Below, piece by piece: positions 16,812 to 24,253 of a stretch of DNA of 33,870 bases. Position 1 is the stretch's first letter. Each line of letters opens with the position of its first letter. The translations under genes and the position numbers were made by a program. The stretch comes from Pseudomonadota bacterium (GTDB lineage Bacteria > Pseudomonadota > Gammaproteobacteria > Steroidobacterales > JBCBZW01): positions 1-33,870 of the forward strand of contig JBCBZW010000049.1 in the NCBI GenBank assembly GCA_039815145.1, read 5' to 3'. The notes below the pieces were generated by a model. The model saw only the letters and a program-made list of their open reading frames with translations. It had not been told where the DNA came from and made no database searches.

Positions 16812-16835
16812 GGGGCCCCTGCTCCTCAGGGGCCG
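16812..16835. terminator. Hairpin between convergent genes
   Basis: GGCCCCTG-CTCCT-CAGGGGCC is a perfect 8-bp stem located where the channel gene and the minus-strand membrane-protein gene converge; it includes the last bases of the latter's stop codon. There is no T-run on either side, so termination would be weak or factor-assisted. Confidence 0.5.
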
Positions 16836-17188
16836 TCGCCCTTGGTGCGTTCGTCCTCGCGCGCCGGCAGGGGGTAGGAGTCAGCGACGCGGACAGGGCC
16901 CTTCATCACGTGCACGGTGAAGCAGCCGATCGTCAGGGCGAACAACAGGGACCAGCTCGTCAGCCACCCGGCCAGGGCGACGATGTCCGCCATCGCCGTC
17001 TGGCGCGTGATCTCCTCGAGCGTACCGCGTCCCGGCATGAGCCGCGCGGTAAGCGCGAACACCAGCGGAATCACCAGCGTGGCCGCGTACAGGTTGGGCA
17101 GTCGGGTAAGGATCTCGAATTCGAAGCCTGTCCGTTGGCGTCGCCGGTGGGCCGATTGCTCGGCGTCGCGCGGCTTGGGTTCTTGCAT
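16826..17188 (-). CDS. Small membrane protein of unknown function
   Basis: A 120-residue protein with a charged, Arg-rich cytoplasmic N-terminus (residues 1-30), two predicted transmembrane helices (LYAATLVIPLVFALTARLMP and ADIVALAGWLTSWSLLFALT extending to about residue 100) and a charged C-terminal tail. I recognise no family. ATG 17188 has GGAG 8-9 nt upstream. It lies 91 bp after the phosphofructokinase gene on the same strand and may be on its message. Confidence 0.6.
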   Translation of the reverse strand: MQEPKPRDAEQSAHRRRQRTGFEFEILTRLPNLYAATLVIPLVFALTARLMPGRGTLEEITRQTAMADIVALAGWLTSWSLLFALTIGCFTVHVMKGPVRVADSYPLPAREDERTKGDGP

Positions 17189-17279
17189 GGATCGGACTCC
17201 GTCAGGTGGTCTCCCCATGCGATTCGCCACGCGCCGCGAAGCGGTTTGCGCGATTCACAAGCAACGCCGTTCGGGCAGG

Positions 17280-18503
17280 CTAGCCCTTATCTGCAGCGTT
17301 CACCATGGGGGCTCGCAGACGGTAGGGGCGCGGCACGCTCGAGCCAATCAGCGGACGGCAATAGCTATGAAACTCGGGGGTGACGTGGTTGCCCTCAGCG
17401 TTGATGAAGGCATCTGCCATGGTCTTGGTTTTCGCCGCCACGGCCTCGAGGGGCACCAACTCGTAGTCCACCCCGTAGTCGAGCACGGGCCGACGGATCA
17501 CCACCGAGCCGTCCACGTCGTCCCACATCGCGTACTGCACGGCCTTCTCTCCCACCTCGCGCGCCTCTCGGGCATCCCGATCGGAGACGCACCCGGCGAA
17601 GGAGCGTTGCAGGTAGCCAAAGGTGTCGGCCCGCACGCGTGAGATGTTGAGCCGTGCCTTGACCTGATCCATCAGCAACTCGCCCAACACGCCGGTGCCC
17701 GACAACTGCACGTTGCCGTGATCATCCACGCCCGTGTCCTTGAGCGTGCGTGTGATCGGCGTGCCCTCGCCGTCATGAATGCCCTCGGACACGGCCACGA
17801 TGCAGCGCCCGTGTTCCGCCATGGTGGCGTCCACATCGGTCAGGAACCGATCGATGTTGAACTCGCGCTCCGGTAGGTAGACCAGGTGCGGGCCCTCGTC
17901 CGGGTACTTCCGCGCCAACGCACTGGAGGCAGTCAAGAACCCCGCGTGACGGCCCATGGTGACGCCGATGTACACCCCCTCGAGCGCACGGTTATCAAGG
18001 TTGATGCCTTGGAACGCGTTGGCCACGAAGCGCGCCGCCGACGGGAACCCGGGCGTGTGATCGTTCTCCACCAGGTCGTTGTCGACCGTCGTGGGGATGT
18101 GGACGCAGCGCAGGGGATAGGCCGCCTCCTCCGCCTGGCGGTTGATGATGCGTAAGGTGTCCGAACTGTCGTTGCCGCCGATATAGAAAAAGTAGTGGAT
18201 GCCATGGCGTCGCAGCACCTCGAACATGCGGGCGCAGTAGGCGGCATCGGGTTTCACGCGGGTGGAGAGCAAGGCCGAGCTCGGCGTTTGGGCGACCAGC
18301 TCGAGGTTGTGGGTGGTCTCGCGCGTCAGATCGATGAAGTGCTCGTTGACGATGCCCTCCACTCCGTGCAGCGCCCCGTAGACGCGACTGATCTGGGTGA
18401 ACTTGCGCGCTTCGAGCACCACCCCGACCAGACTCTGGTTGATCACGGCCGTGGGGCCACCTCCCTGCGCCACCAGCACCTTGCCTGCGAGCTTCTCTGC
18501 CAC
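17280..18503 (-). CDS. 6-phosphofructokinase, probably pyrophosphate-dependent
   Basis: A 407-residue PfkA-superfamily enzyme acting on fructose-6-phosphate. Motifs: LVAQGGGPTAVINQS at the N-terminus, GGNDS at 109-113, PTTVDND at 137-143 with the catalytic Asp, and TMGRHAGF near 182-189. In ATP enzymes the donor loop is GGDGS; an Asp in place of the second Gly, as here, blocks the ATP alpha-phosphate and marks the PPi-type. The second donor-specificity position, Lys in PKTIDND of PPi enzymes and Gly in ATP enzymes, is Thr here, so the donor is uncertain. The GTG start has GGAGG 7 nt upstream. It would coexist with the PfkB-type kinase 4 kb to the left. Confidence 0.85.
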   Translation of the reverse strand: MAEKLAGKVLVAQGGGPTAVINQSLVGVVLEARKFTQISRVYGALHGVEGIVNEHFIDLTRETTHNLELVAQTPSSALLSTRVKPDAAYCARMFEVLRRHGIHYFFYIGGNDSSDTLRIINRQAEEAAYPLRCVHIPTTVDNDLVENDHTPGFPSAARFVANAFQGINLDNRALEGVYIGVTMGRHAGFLTASSALARKYPDEGPHLVYLPEREFNIDRFLTDVDATMAEHGRCIVAVSEGIHDGEGTPITRTLKDTGVDDHGNVQLSGTGVLGELLMDQVKARLNISRVRADTFGYLQRSFAGCVSDRDAREAREVGEKAVQYAMWDDVDGSVVIRRPVLDYGVDYELVPLEAVAAKTKTMADAFINAEGNHVTPEFHSYCRPLIGSSVPRPYRLRAPMVNAADKG

Positions 18504-18628
18504 GTCACGTCCTCCATCGCGATGCCAACGCTCGGCAGCGTACCGTGCCAGCGTGGGTTAAGCACCTTGCCGTGCACACCCGTGCCCGCCGCCGACATCG
18601 GCCAGCTTCCTCGCCGGCGGGAGCGTCG

Positions 18629-20062
18629 TCAGGAGTCGCGGCGCTTCAGCCCCGCCCGCGCTTCGTAATCCGCCACGTCTCGCTGCAGCTCCGGTAACAG
18701 CAGGTAGAGGGCGATCACGTTGGGGATGGCCATGCCGAACAGCATGGAGTCAATAAAGTCGATAATCGCCGACAGGGAGACCGCGGCGCCCGTCGAGAGC
18801 AGGAGGCACAAGATCAACTTGAAGACGACATCGGTGGTGCGGCTGGGGCCGAACAGGTACGCGGCCGCCTGACTGCCGTAGAAGGCCCAAGAGACCAGGG
18901 TGGAGAAGGCGAACAGCACCGAAGCGACCAGCAACACGTAGGGAAACCAGGAGAAGGTGCCCGCAAAGGCCGACGAGGTGATCTCGATACCCACCACATC
19001 GGGATTGAAGAGGTAGGGCTCGTAGACGCCGGTCACCACGACCACCAACCCCGTGATCGTGCACACCACGACGGTATCGATGAACGGCTCCAACAGCGCG
19101 ACGTAGCCCTCCGTCATGGGCTCCTTGGTACGCACCGCCGCGTGGGCGATGGCCGCCGAACCCACCCCCGCTTCGGAGGAGTAGGTGGCTCGCTTCATGC
19201 CGTTGATCAGCGCCCCGACGACGCCGCCGGCAGCCGCGTCCAAACCGAAGGCGCTGCGCACTATCGTCTGCACTGCCTCGGGCAACGCGTTCGCATTCAA
19301 GACCAGGATCAACAGGGCCGAGCCCACGTAGAGCAAGCCCATCGCCGGCACGATGACCTGCGCCGCGGCCCCGATGCGCTTGATGCCCCCGAGAATGATG
19401 TAGGCGACGCCACTCGCCATGATCACGCCGTAGATGATCGGCGCGGAGATGCCGGTGACGTTGACAAACTGCGCGTGCGACTGGTTGACCTGGAAGATGC
19501 TGACCGACGCACCGAGCGTCATCACAGCAAAGAACACCGCGGCCGCCTTGCCCACGGTCTTCAACCCGATGCGGCTGAACACGGCCTCGATGTAGAGCAT
19601 CGGCCCACCGAGCACCCGCCCGTCGGGCAGGACACGGCGGTACTTCACCGCCAGCGCACACTCGGCGAACTTAGCGGACATGCCGAAGAAGCCCGCCAGG
19701 ACCATCCAGAAGATCGCCCCCGGCCCGCCGAGGGTGATCGCCACCGGCACCGAGGCGATGTTGCCAAGCCCTACGGTGCCCGAGAGTGCTGCGGAGAGGG
19801 CCTGAAAGTGGGAGATCTCGCCGGGCGAATCGACGTGGGCCTGGGGGTTGAGCACCAGCTTGCAGCCGTGCAGGAAGCCGCGGATGTTGATGAAGCGATT
19901 GGCCACCGTGAGCACCACGCCCGCGGCCATCAGCCACACCACCACCAACGGCAGGGCCACACCGAACACTTCCACCGAATAGAAGATGACCGAGGACACG
20001 CGATCAGCCACCGGTGTCAGCACGGCGTTGATGCGCTCCGCGAGGCTCAGGGACTCATCCAT
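18629..20062 (-). CDS. Sodium:alanine/glycine symporter family protein (AGCS)
   Basis: A 477-residue inner-membrane transporter with about ten to eleven hydrophobic segments. The AGCS signature is present: LSGTVGLGNIASVPVAITLG then GGPGAIFWMVLAGFFGMSAKFAE, plus LGGIKRIGAAAQVIVPAMGL and GMKRATYSSEAGVGSAAIAHA. Family members import alanine or glycine with Na+. The start is ATG 20062, which overlaps the end of the upstream diguanylate cyclase gene by 8 nt (ATGGATGA), implying translational coupling; the upstream extension of the frame is Arg-rich and rejected. Substrate specificity is not resolved. Confidence 0.88.
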   Translation of the reverse strand: MDESLSLAERINAVLTPVADRVSSVIFYSVEVFGVALPLVVVWLMAAGVVLTVANRFINIRGFLHGCKLVLNPQAHVDSPGEISHFQALSAALSGTVGLGNIASVPVAITLGGPGAIFWMVLAGFFGMSAKFAECALAVKYRRVLPDGRVLGGPMLYIEAVFSRIGLKTVGKAAAVFFAVMTLGASVSIFQVNQSHAQFVNVTGISAPIIYGVIMASGVAYIILGGIKRIGAAAQVIVPAMGLLYVGSALLILVLNANALPEAVQTIVRSAFGLDAAAGGVVGALINGMKRATYSSEAGVGSAAIAHAAVRTKEPMTEGYVALLEPFIDTVVVCTITGLVVVVTGVYEPYLFNPDVVGIEITSSAFAGTFSWFPYVLLVASVLFAFSTLVSWAFYGSQAAAYLFGPSRTTDVVFKLILCLLLSTGAAVSLSAIIDFIDSMLFGMAIPNVIALYLLLPELQRDVADYEARAGLKRRDS

Positions 20063-21278
20063 GCTCGGGGCTCGGCGGCACCGGCTGCGTACTCCAGCTC
20101 CACTGGGCCTTACCTGCGGACTTCGCCCGGTACAGGGCGCGATCACTCTGTTGCAGGAGCGGTTCGATCGATCGCTCACCGGGCGCCATCAGGGCCAGGC
20201 CGATACTGGCCCCCGCCCCCTGCACCCCCCCTCTCGGGTAGGGCGGTGCCTCCAGTGCATCGATGAGTCTCGCCGCCGACCGCTCGAGCTCTAGCGCCGA
20301 CTTCACATCCGCCACCAACACCACGAACTCGTCGCCGCCGAGTCGGGCCAGGAAGTCGCCTCCGCGCACGGTCTCGCGCAGCCGATGGGCGACCCACCGC
20401 AGCACCTCATCACCGACCGCATGGCCAAAGTCATCGTTCACGGACTTGAAGCCGTCCAGATCGATGTGGAGCACGCCCGTGTGATGCACCTTGCGGGCCG
20501 CCACGGCGAGCGTGGTATCGGCAAAGTCCAGAAAGTACCGGCGATTGGGCAGCCCCGTGAGCTCGTCGTGACTCGCCTGGTAGCTCAGCACGTCGAGCTC
20601 GCGCGCCCGGTGGTGCAGTTCTCGCAGCGTGGGTCGAAAGACGAAGATAGCCTCCACTGCAAGACCTAGCAGTGTGACTAGGTAAACGGCAAATTCGAGG
20701 CGCTCCAGAAACCGTATGCGTGCCTCCGCTTCCACCTGCAGCCGGAGCACGACCCCGTTCAGCCCGTTCAGCAGCGAAGCCTTGGCGCGTTGGGTCAGGG
20801 CGTCCGCTGCCGCACTACGCTGGGCCGGGACATCTATCGCCAGCAACGCCCGCACGTCGCTTGAGAATGCCTGCACGGCCGGGTCCACCGCATCGATTCT
20901 CTCGAAGTAAAGGGCACGCAACTCGTCGGACATGCGATCGCGGCCCCCGCTCGCCTCCACGAGCGCCTCGTGAGAACTCATCATCAGGGCCAGGTCGTGC
21001 TCCAACTCGGCGCGCAGGGCGGCGGCCTCGGAGGGCCGAAGCTCCCGCGCCAGCTGCACCGAGTGCAGGGCGATCCGCTGGGAGAGCATGCGCTGGCGGC
21101 CACTGATGTTGATCAGCCAGGCACTCTCGCTCTGGGCGGAGATGAGGGCACTCAAGATGAAGAAGGTGCTGGTCACGGCAGAGGCCACGATCACCAGACC
21201 GATCACGTAGCTGCGAGCGAGCCGGCGCCTGGCGTCGGCTGCGGCCGGGCCTGGCGCTGGAGTCCTCAAGCGGCGCAA
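20055..21278 (-). CDS. Membrane diguanylate cyclase with PilJ-type sensor and GGDEF domain
   Basis: About 407 residues. A first transmembrane helix (SYVIGLVIVASAVTSTFFIL) is followed by a periplasmic PilJ/type IV pili chemotaxis-transducer N-terminal-like domain beginning LINISGRQRMLSQRIALHS, a second helix (FAVYLVTLLGLAVEAIFVF), then a GGDEF domain: HDELTGLPNRRYFLD, DLDGFKSVNDDFGH and the active-site RLGGDEFVVLV. RGGD five residues before GGDEF is an intact inhibitory I-site. It should make cyclic-di-GMP, with product feedback. The start is uncertain: the frame has no ATG between the tRNA gene and the first helix; TTG 21278 or 21269 is chosen because GTG 21419 lies in unlikely sequence near the tRNA. 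It overlaps the symporter gene. Confidence 0.82.
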   Translation of the reverse strand: MRRLRTPAPGPAAADARRRLARSYVIGLVIVASAVTSTFFILSALISAQSESAWLINISGRQRMLSQRIALHSVQLARELRPSEAAALRAELEHDLALMMSSHEALVEASGGRDRMSDELRALYFERIDAVDPAVQAFSSDVRALLAIDVPAQRSAAADALTQRAKASLLNGLNGVVLRLQVEAEARIRFLERLEFAVYLVTLLGLAVEAIFVFRPTLRELHHRARELDVLSYQASHDELTGLPNRRYFLDFADTTLAVAARKVHHTGVLHIDLDGFKSVNDDFGHAVGDEVLRWVAHRLRETVRGGDFLARLGGDEFVVLVADVKSALELERSAARLIDALEAPPYPRGGVQGAGASIGLALMAPGERSIEPLLQQSDRALYRAKSAGKAQWSWSTQPVPPSPEHG

Positions 21279-21431
21279 GGGCTCGCTGACGGTGGGCGTC
21301 TGTAGGGCTGCACGGCACCGCCTCCTGCGGTCATGGCACCCGTCGCGTTGGCCGCGAGGGAAACCCCGGCGGAACGGGTGGCGCTGGGGTGAGGGTGCGC
21401 CACGAAGCCAGGGTCCCACCGGTCGAATCGA

Positions 21432-21522
21432 TGGCGGAGAGGGTGGGATTCGAACCCACGATACGGGAGACCCGTATACCAGAATTCCAATCTGGCGCCT
21501 TCGACCACTCGGCCACCTCTCC
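21432..21522 (-). tRNA. tRNA-Ser (anticodon GGA)
   Basis: A complete 91-nt class II tRNA. The acceptor stem is GGAGAGG / CCTCTCC with discriminator G and an encoded CCA end. The anticodon arm CCAGA-TTGGAAT-TCTGG gives anticodon GGA, reading UCC/UCU serine codons. A long variable arm (ACGGG-TCT-CCCGT) is present, as expected for tRNA-Ser, and the T arm GTGGG-TTCGAAT-CCCAC is canonical. Confidence 0.97.
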
Positions 21523-21574
21523 GGGAGCACGCCAGTCTAGCGAAGTGCGACCGAAAGTCCAGCAACAGGGGCTA

Positions 21575-21733
21575 GTGTCCTGTCCCATAAATTCGTTGAA
21601 GAAGTCGCACGGGGCTTTTTGCTCCTAGGCGCGGCGCGAGGACGAGCGTGGCAGGCCCCACGGGAGGAGGAGCAACGTGCCTAGGGGCAAAAAGTACCCG
21701 CGAATTCTTCAACGAATTTATGGGACAGGACAC
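21575..21733. mobile_element. MITE-like inverted-repeat element flanked by TA within CTAG
   Basis: A 159-bp segment without coding capacity whose ends are inverted repeats of about 58 bp; the outer 31 bp (starting GTGTCCTGTCCCATAAATTC) are identical on the two arms and the inner part carries a few mismatches and one gap. A small central hairpin CGTGG-CAGGCC-CCACG sits between the arms. Both ends are bordered by TA in the context CTAG, the target preferred by IS630-type transposons, which duplicate TA. It has no transposase and would need one in trans. It lies between the tRNA-Ser gene and the 3' end of the lipoprotein gene; its hairpin could also act as a transcription stop. Confidence 0.8.
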
Positions 21734-21748
21734 TAGGAGTGTCCTCGC

Positions 21749-22564
21749 CTACTCCACGGCGATGACGCGCTCGGACACCACCTTCCAGCTTCGTCGCTCA
21801 CGCACCATCCACAACTCCTTGTCGATGGTGGATTGGATGCTCTCGAAGGCGAAGTACTGGCGGAAGCGCACGATCACATTGTCCCGATCCGGGGTCTGGT
21901 AGACCTCCAGCGACTCGAGATCGGTAAACGCCTGAGCGCCTTCGTTCATTCGTTGCTGGCGCACGTCTTCCCACTGCGCGCGGGTCATCGGCTGGGGCGG
22001 GATGAAGTCCTCGGAGTACGCGTCCAGGTAGCCCTGGAAGTTACGCTCCTCCCATGCGCGGGCCCATTCGCCCACGGCGTCGAAGACCTGGCGATACACG
22101 CGCCGATCCGAATCGATCGGTGCCCCCTGGGCGGGAGGTGGCGTCGGTGCCACGCGCGGGTTGGAGGCTTGACCGCCCGCAGCGGCGGCGGCCGCTGCCG
22201 CCTGCTCCGCGGCTTCTCGTTCGCGTTCGGCGGCCCGGCGAGCGCGCCTGGCCTCGGCGCTGTTATCGGCGATGCCCTCGATACGCGGCGGATAGGCCGT
22301 GCAGCGTGGATCCGCTTCGCGGTCCGAGCTGGCGATGGGCGGGATGTCGAAGCGACCGCTGTTGCGCGGCGGGTCGAGACCCTCGGGAATGCTCAGCTCC
22401 TTTCCGTCGAGGCGACCGGAGTATGCCGGGTCGGGCTCGCACACGGCCGCGCGTCCGCCGCACGCGCTCAGCGTGGCGATCACACAGAGGAGGGTAGCGG
22501 CGCCGAGCAAGCGCAAGCCTCGCGGGACCGATCGGCCCCCTTCAAAAGCGTCTATCGATGTCAT
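21749..22564 (-). CDS. Lipoprotein with BamC-like N-terminus and NTF2/SnoaL-like C-terminal domain
   Basis: A 271-residue lipoprotein. A signal sequence with lipobox LSAC gives lipidated Cys35. Residues about 36-90 resemble the extended N-terminal segment of BamC (LSIPEGLDPPRNSGRFDIPP), which in E. coli BamC wraps on BamD. An Arg/Glu/Ala-rich helix and a Pro-rich linker follow (residues 95-145). The C-terminus (about 150-271) has an NTF2/SnoaL-like pattern: VGEWARAWEERNFQGYLDAYSEDF, WEDVRQQRM, VIVRFRQYF and KELWMVRERRSWKVVSE. It lacks BamC's two helix-grip domains. ATG 22564 shares one base with the dapA stop (TGATG), so it is translationally coupled. The locus is where bamC stands in E. coli. 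Envelope function is inferred. Confidence 0.7.
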   Translation of the reverse strand: MTSIDAFEGGRSVPRGLRLLGAATLLCVIATLSACGGRAAVCEPDPAYSGRLDGKELSIPEGLDPPRNSGRFDIPPIASSDREADPRCTAYPPRIEGIADNSAEARRARRAAEREREAAEQAAAAAAAAGGQASNPRVAPTPPPAQGAPIDSDRRVYRQVFDAVGEWARAWEERNFQGYLDAYSEDFIPPQPMTRAQWEDVRQQRMNEGAQAFTDLESLEVYQTPDRDNVIVRFRQYFAFESIQSTIDKELWMVRERRSWKVVSERVIAVE

Positions 22565-23445
22565 CAATGCAGGCCAGCTGTCCTGAGCGCGTCGTCCACA
22601 AGCGCCTCGTGGGCGCCATCGAGCGGTGTCAACGGTAGACGCAGGGTCGCGCCGTCGATCACCCCGAGGCGCGCAAGCGCCCATTTCACCGCGATCGGAT
22701 TACTCTCAACGAACAGCGCGGCATGTAGTTTTCGTAGCCTATCGTCTATCTTGCGTGCTTCGGCCAGGTCGCCCTTGCGCCCCAACGCCACCATCTGCGC
22801 CATCGCGCCCGGCGCTACGTTACCGGTTACGGACACCGTGCCGTCGACGCCAGCTTCCAGCGCGTCGATCAGCGAGCCGTCGTCACCGCTCAGCACGGCA
22901 AAGTGCTTACCGCACAACTCGCGAAGCTCGTGCAGGCGCTGCATGTCGGGCACCGCCTCCTTCACCGCCACGATCCGCTCGTGCTGCGCCAGCGCGGCCA
23001 CCGTGCTCGGCTGCATGTCGCAGGCCGTGCGCGACGGCACGTTGTAGAGCACGACGGGTCCGGCAGCGGCGTCCGCGATCGCCTCGTAATGGCGCGCGAG
23101 GCCGCCCTGCGTCGGCTTGTTGTAGGAAGGGGTGACCACCATGGCCGCATCCGCGCCCGCCTCGAAAACGAGCCGCGTGAGGTCTGCGGCGCGCTGCGTG
23201 CTGTTGCTGCCACTGCCAGCGACCACCGCGACGCTCGACGGCAGGTGCTCCCGCGCTACGCGCACCAGCTCACCCAATTCCTCGACCGAGAGAGTGGCGG
23301 ACTCGCCGGTGGTCCCCCCGACCACCACACCATCCACGCCGCCGGCCCGCTGGTAGTCCAGCAAGCGCAGGAACGATGCGCGATCGACACGCCCGGCCCC
23401 ATCCATCGGACTCGCCAGCGCGACCATGGTCCCCACTGTGTTCAA
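22564..23445 (-). CDS. dapA: 4-hydroxy-tetrahydrodipicolinate synthase
   Basis: A 293-residue cytosolic aldolase-family enzyme condensing pyruvate and aspartate semialdehyde, the first step of the lysine and diaminopimelate branch. Seen are VGGTTGESATL, TPSYNKPTQGGL, Tyr134 in LYNVPSRT and the Schiff-base Lys162 in IVAVKEA, each one residue from E. coli DapA numbering (Tyr133, Lys161). The start is a TTG at 23445 with GAAGGA 6 nt upstream, giving the family length (E. coli 292); TTG 23475 would add ten residues without a ribosome site. It is divergent from gcvR and coupled to the downstream lipoprotein gene, as in the E. coli dapA-bamC locus. Confidence 0.93.
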   Translation of the reverse strand: MNTVGTMVALASPMDGAGRVDRASFLRLLDYQRAGGVDGVVVGGTTGESATLSVEELGELVRVAREHLPSSVAVVAGSGSNSTQRAADLTRLVFEAGADAAMVVTPSYNKPTQGGLARHYEAIADAAAGPVVLYNVPSRTACDMQPSTVAALAQHERIVAVKEAVPDMQRLHELRELCGKHFAVLSGDDGSLIDALEAGVDGTVSVTGNVAPGAMAQMVALGRKGDLAEARKIDDRLRKLHAALFVESNPIAVKWALARLGVIDGATLRLPLTPLDGAHEALVDDALRTAGLH

Positions 23446-23660
23446 GCGCAATCCTTCGGCCGGGTAAACCGACAATGGTAATGACCGCTCAAAGCCCTAG
23501 CAAGGCGCCGCGCCGGCAACGCCTGCTGCCCGAGGAAAAGCGGCACCGAGTTCCCCTCGACCACGGCTTCGACCGCCCTCCCCTGGGGTCGTTCCGAGGT
23601 GATTTGTAAGCTTATGTCGAGCCTGCCAGGACCGGCCTGGCGCCGCGCCTGGGCGGCGCC

Positions 23661-23688
23661 TTGCCTTGCCACCCTTTGCCTGTACACT
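23661..23688 (+). promoter_or_regulatory. Candidate sigma-70 promoter for gcvR
   Basis: TTGCCT and TACACT are separated by 16 bp and lie 37 bp before the gcvR start, a typical leader distance. The -10 box matches four of six consensus positions and so does the -35 box. No other convincing promoter is seen in the 280-bp dapA/gcvR intergenic region. Confidence 0.4.
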
Positions 23689-23725
23689 CGGCCCGAGCAA
23701 GCAACGGTGCACAGACTCCCCTTAC

Positions 23726-24253
23726 ATGAAGCAGTTGATGGTCATTTCCGCGGTCGGCGCGGATCGTCCCGGCCTGGTTCACGATCTCACCGCGAAAATA
23801 CTCGAATGCGGCGGTAACGTGATGGAAAGCCGCATGGTTGGCCTCGGTAGCGAGTTCGCCATGCTGATGTTGATAGGCGGCAACTGGCACACCCTGGCGC
23901 GCCTGGAAGGGGAGCTGCAGCGCCTCGGCGAGGATCGCCTCTCGATCTCCGTTCGGCGCACGGAAGAGCGCGCCGTCCGCGGCGATCTGCTGCCCTACGC
24001 CGTGGATGTGGTCTGCCTCGATCACGAAGGCATCGTGTCCAACCTGGCCGGATTCTTCTCCCAGCGCGGTATCGAGATCGCCGAGTTGAGCACCCGCAGC
24101 TACGCAGCGGCGCACACCGGGGCGGCCATGTTCTCGGTGCAGATGTCCGTGAGCATCCCCTCGCGGGTTCACATCGCCGCGCTTCGCGAGGAATTCATGG
24201 AATTTTGCGACCGCCTCAACCTCGACGCCATCATGGAGCCGATCAAGAACTGA
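23726..24253 (+). CDS. gcvR: ACT-domain regulator of the GcvR family
   Basis: A 175-residue protein made of two tandem ACT domains: residues 1-80 (QLMVISAVGADRPGLVHDLT, GNVMESRMVGLGSEFAML) and 90-175 (VVCLDHEGIVSNLAGFFSQRG, LSTRSYAAAHTGAAMFSVQM). GcvR in E. coli has no DNA-binding domain; it binds GcvA and glycine and so controls the glycine cleavage operon. Divergence from dapA is the E. coli arrangement. ATG 23726 begins the first ACT strand; the frame upstream is a poor extension. The stop overlaps the next start by one base (TGATG), coupling it to the phoH gene. No gcvA gene is in the window. Confidence 0.82.
   Translation: MKQLMVISAVGADRPGLVHDLTAKILECGGNVMESRMVGLGSEFAMLMLIGGNWHTLARLEGELQRLGEDRLSISVRRTEERAVRGDLLPYAVDVVCLDHEGIVSNLAGFFSQRGIEIAELSTRSYAAAHTGAAMFSVQMSVSIPSRVHIAALREEFMEFCDRLNLDAIMEPIKN

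Noticed and set aside
18504-18628. Terminator after the symporter gene
   Set aside because: A 7-bp GC stem exists, but the loop is about 20 nt, a competing inner hairpin is present and there is no T-run.
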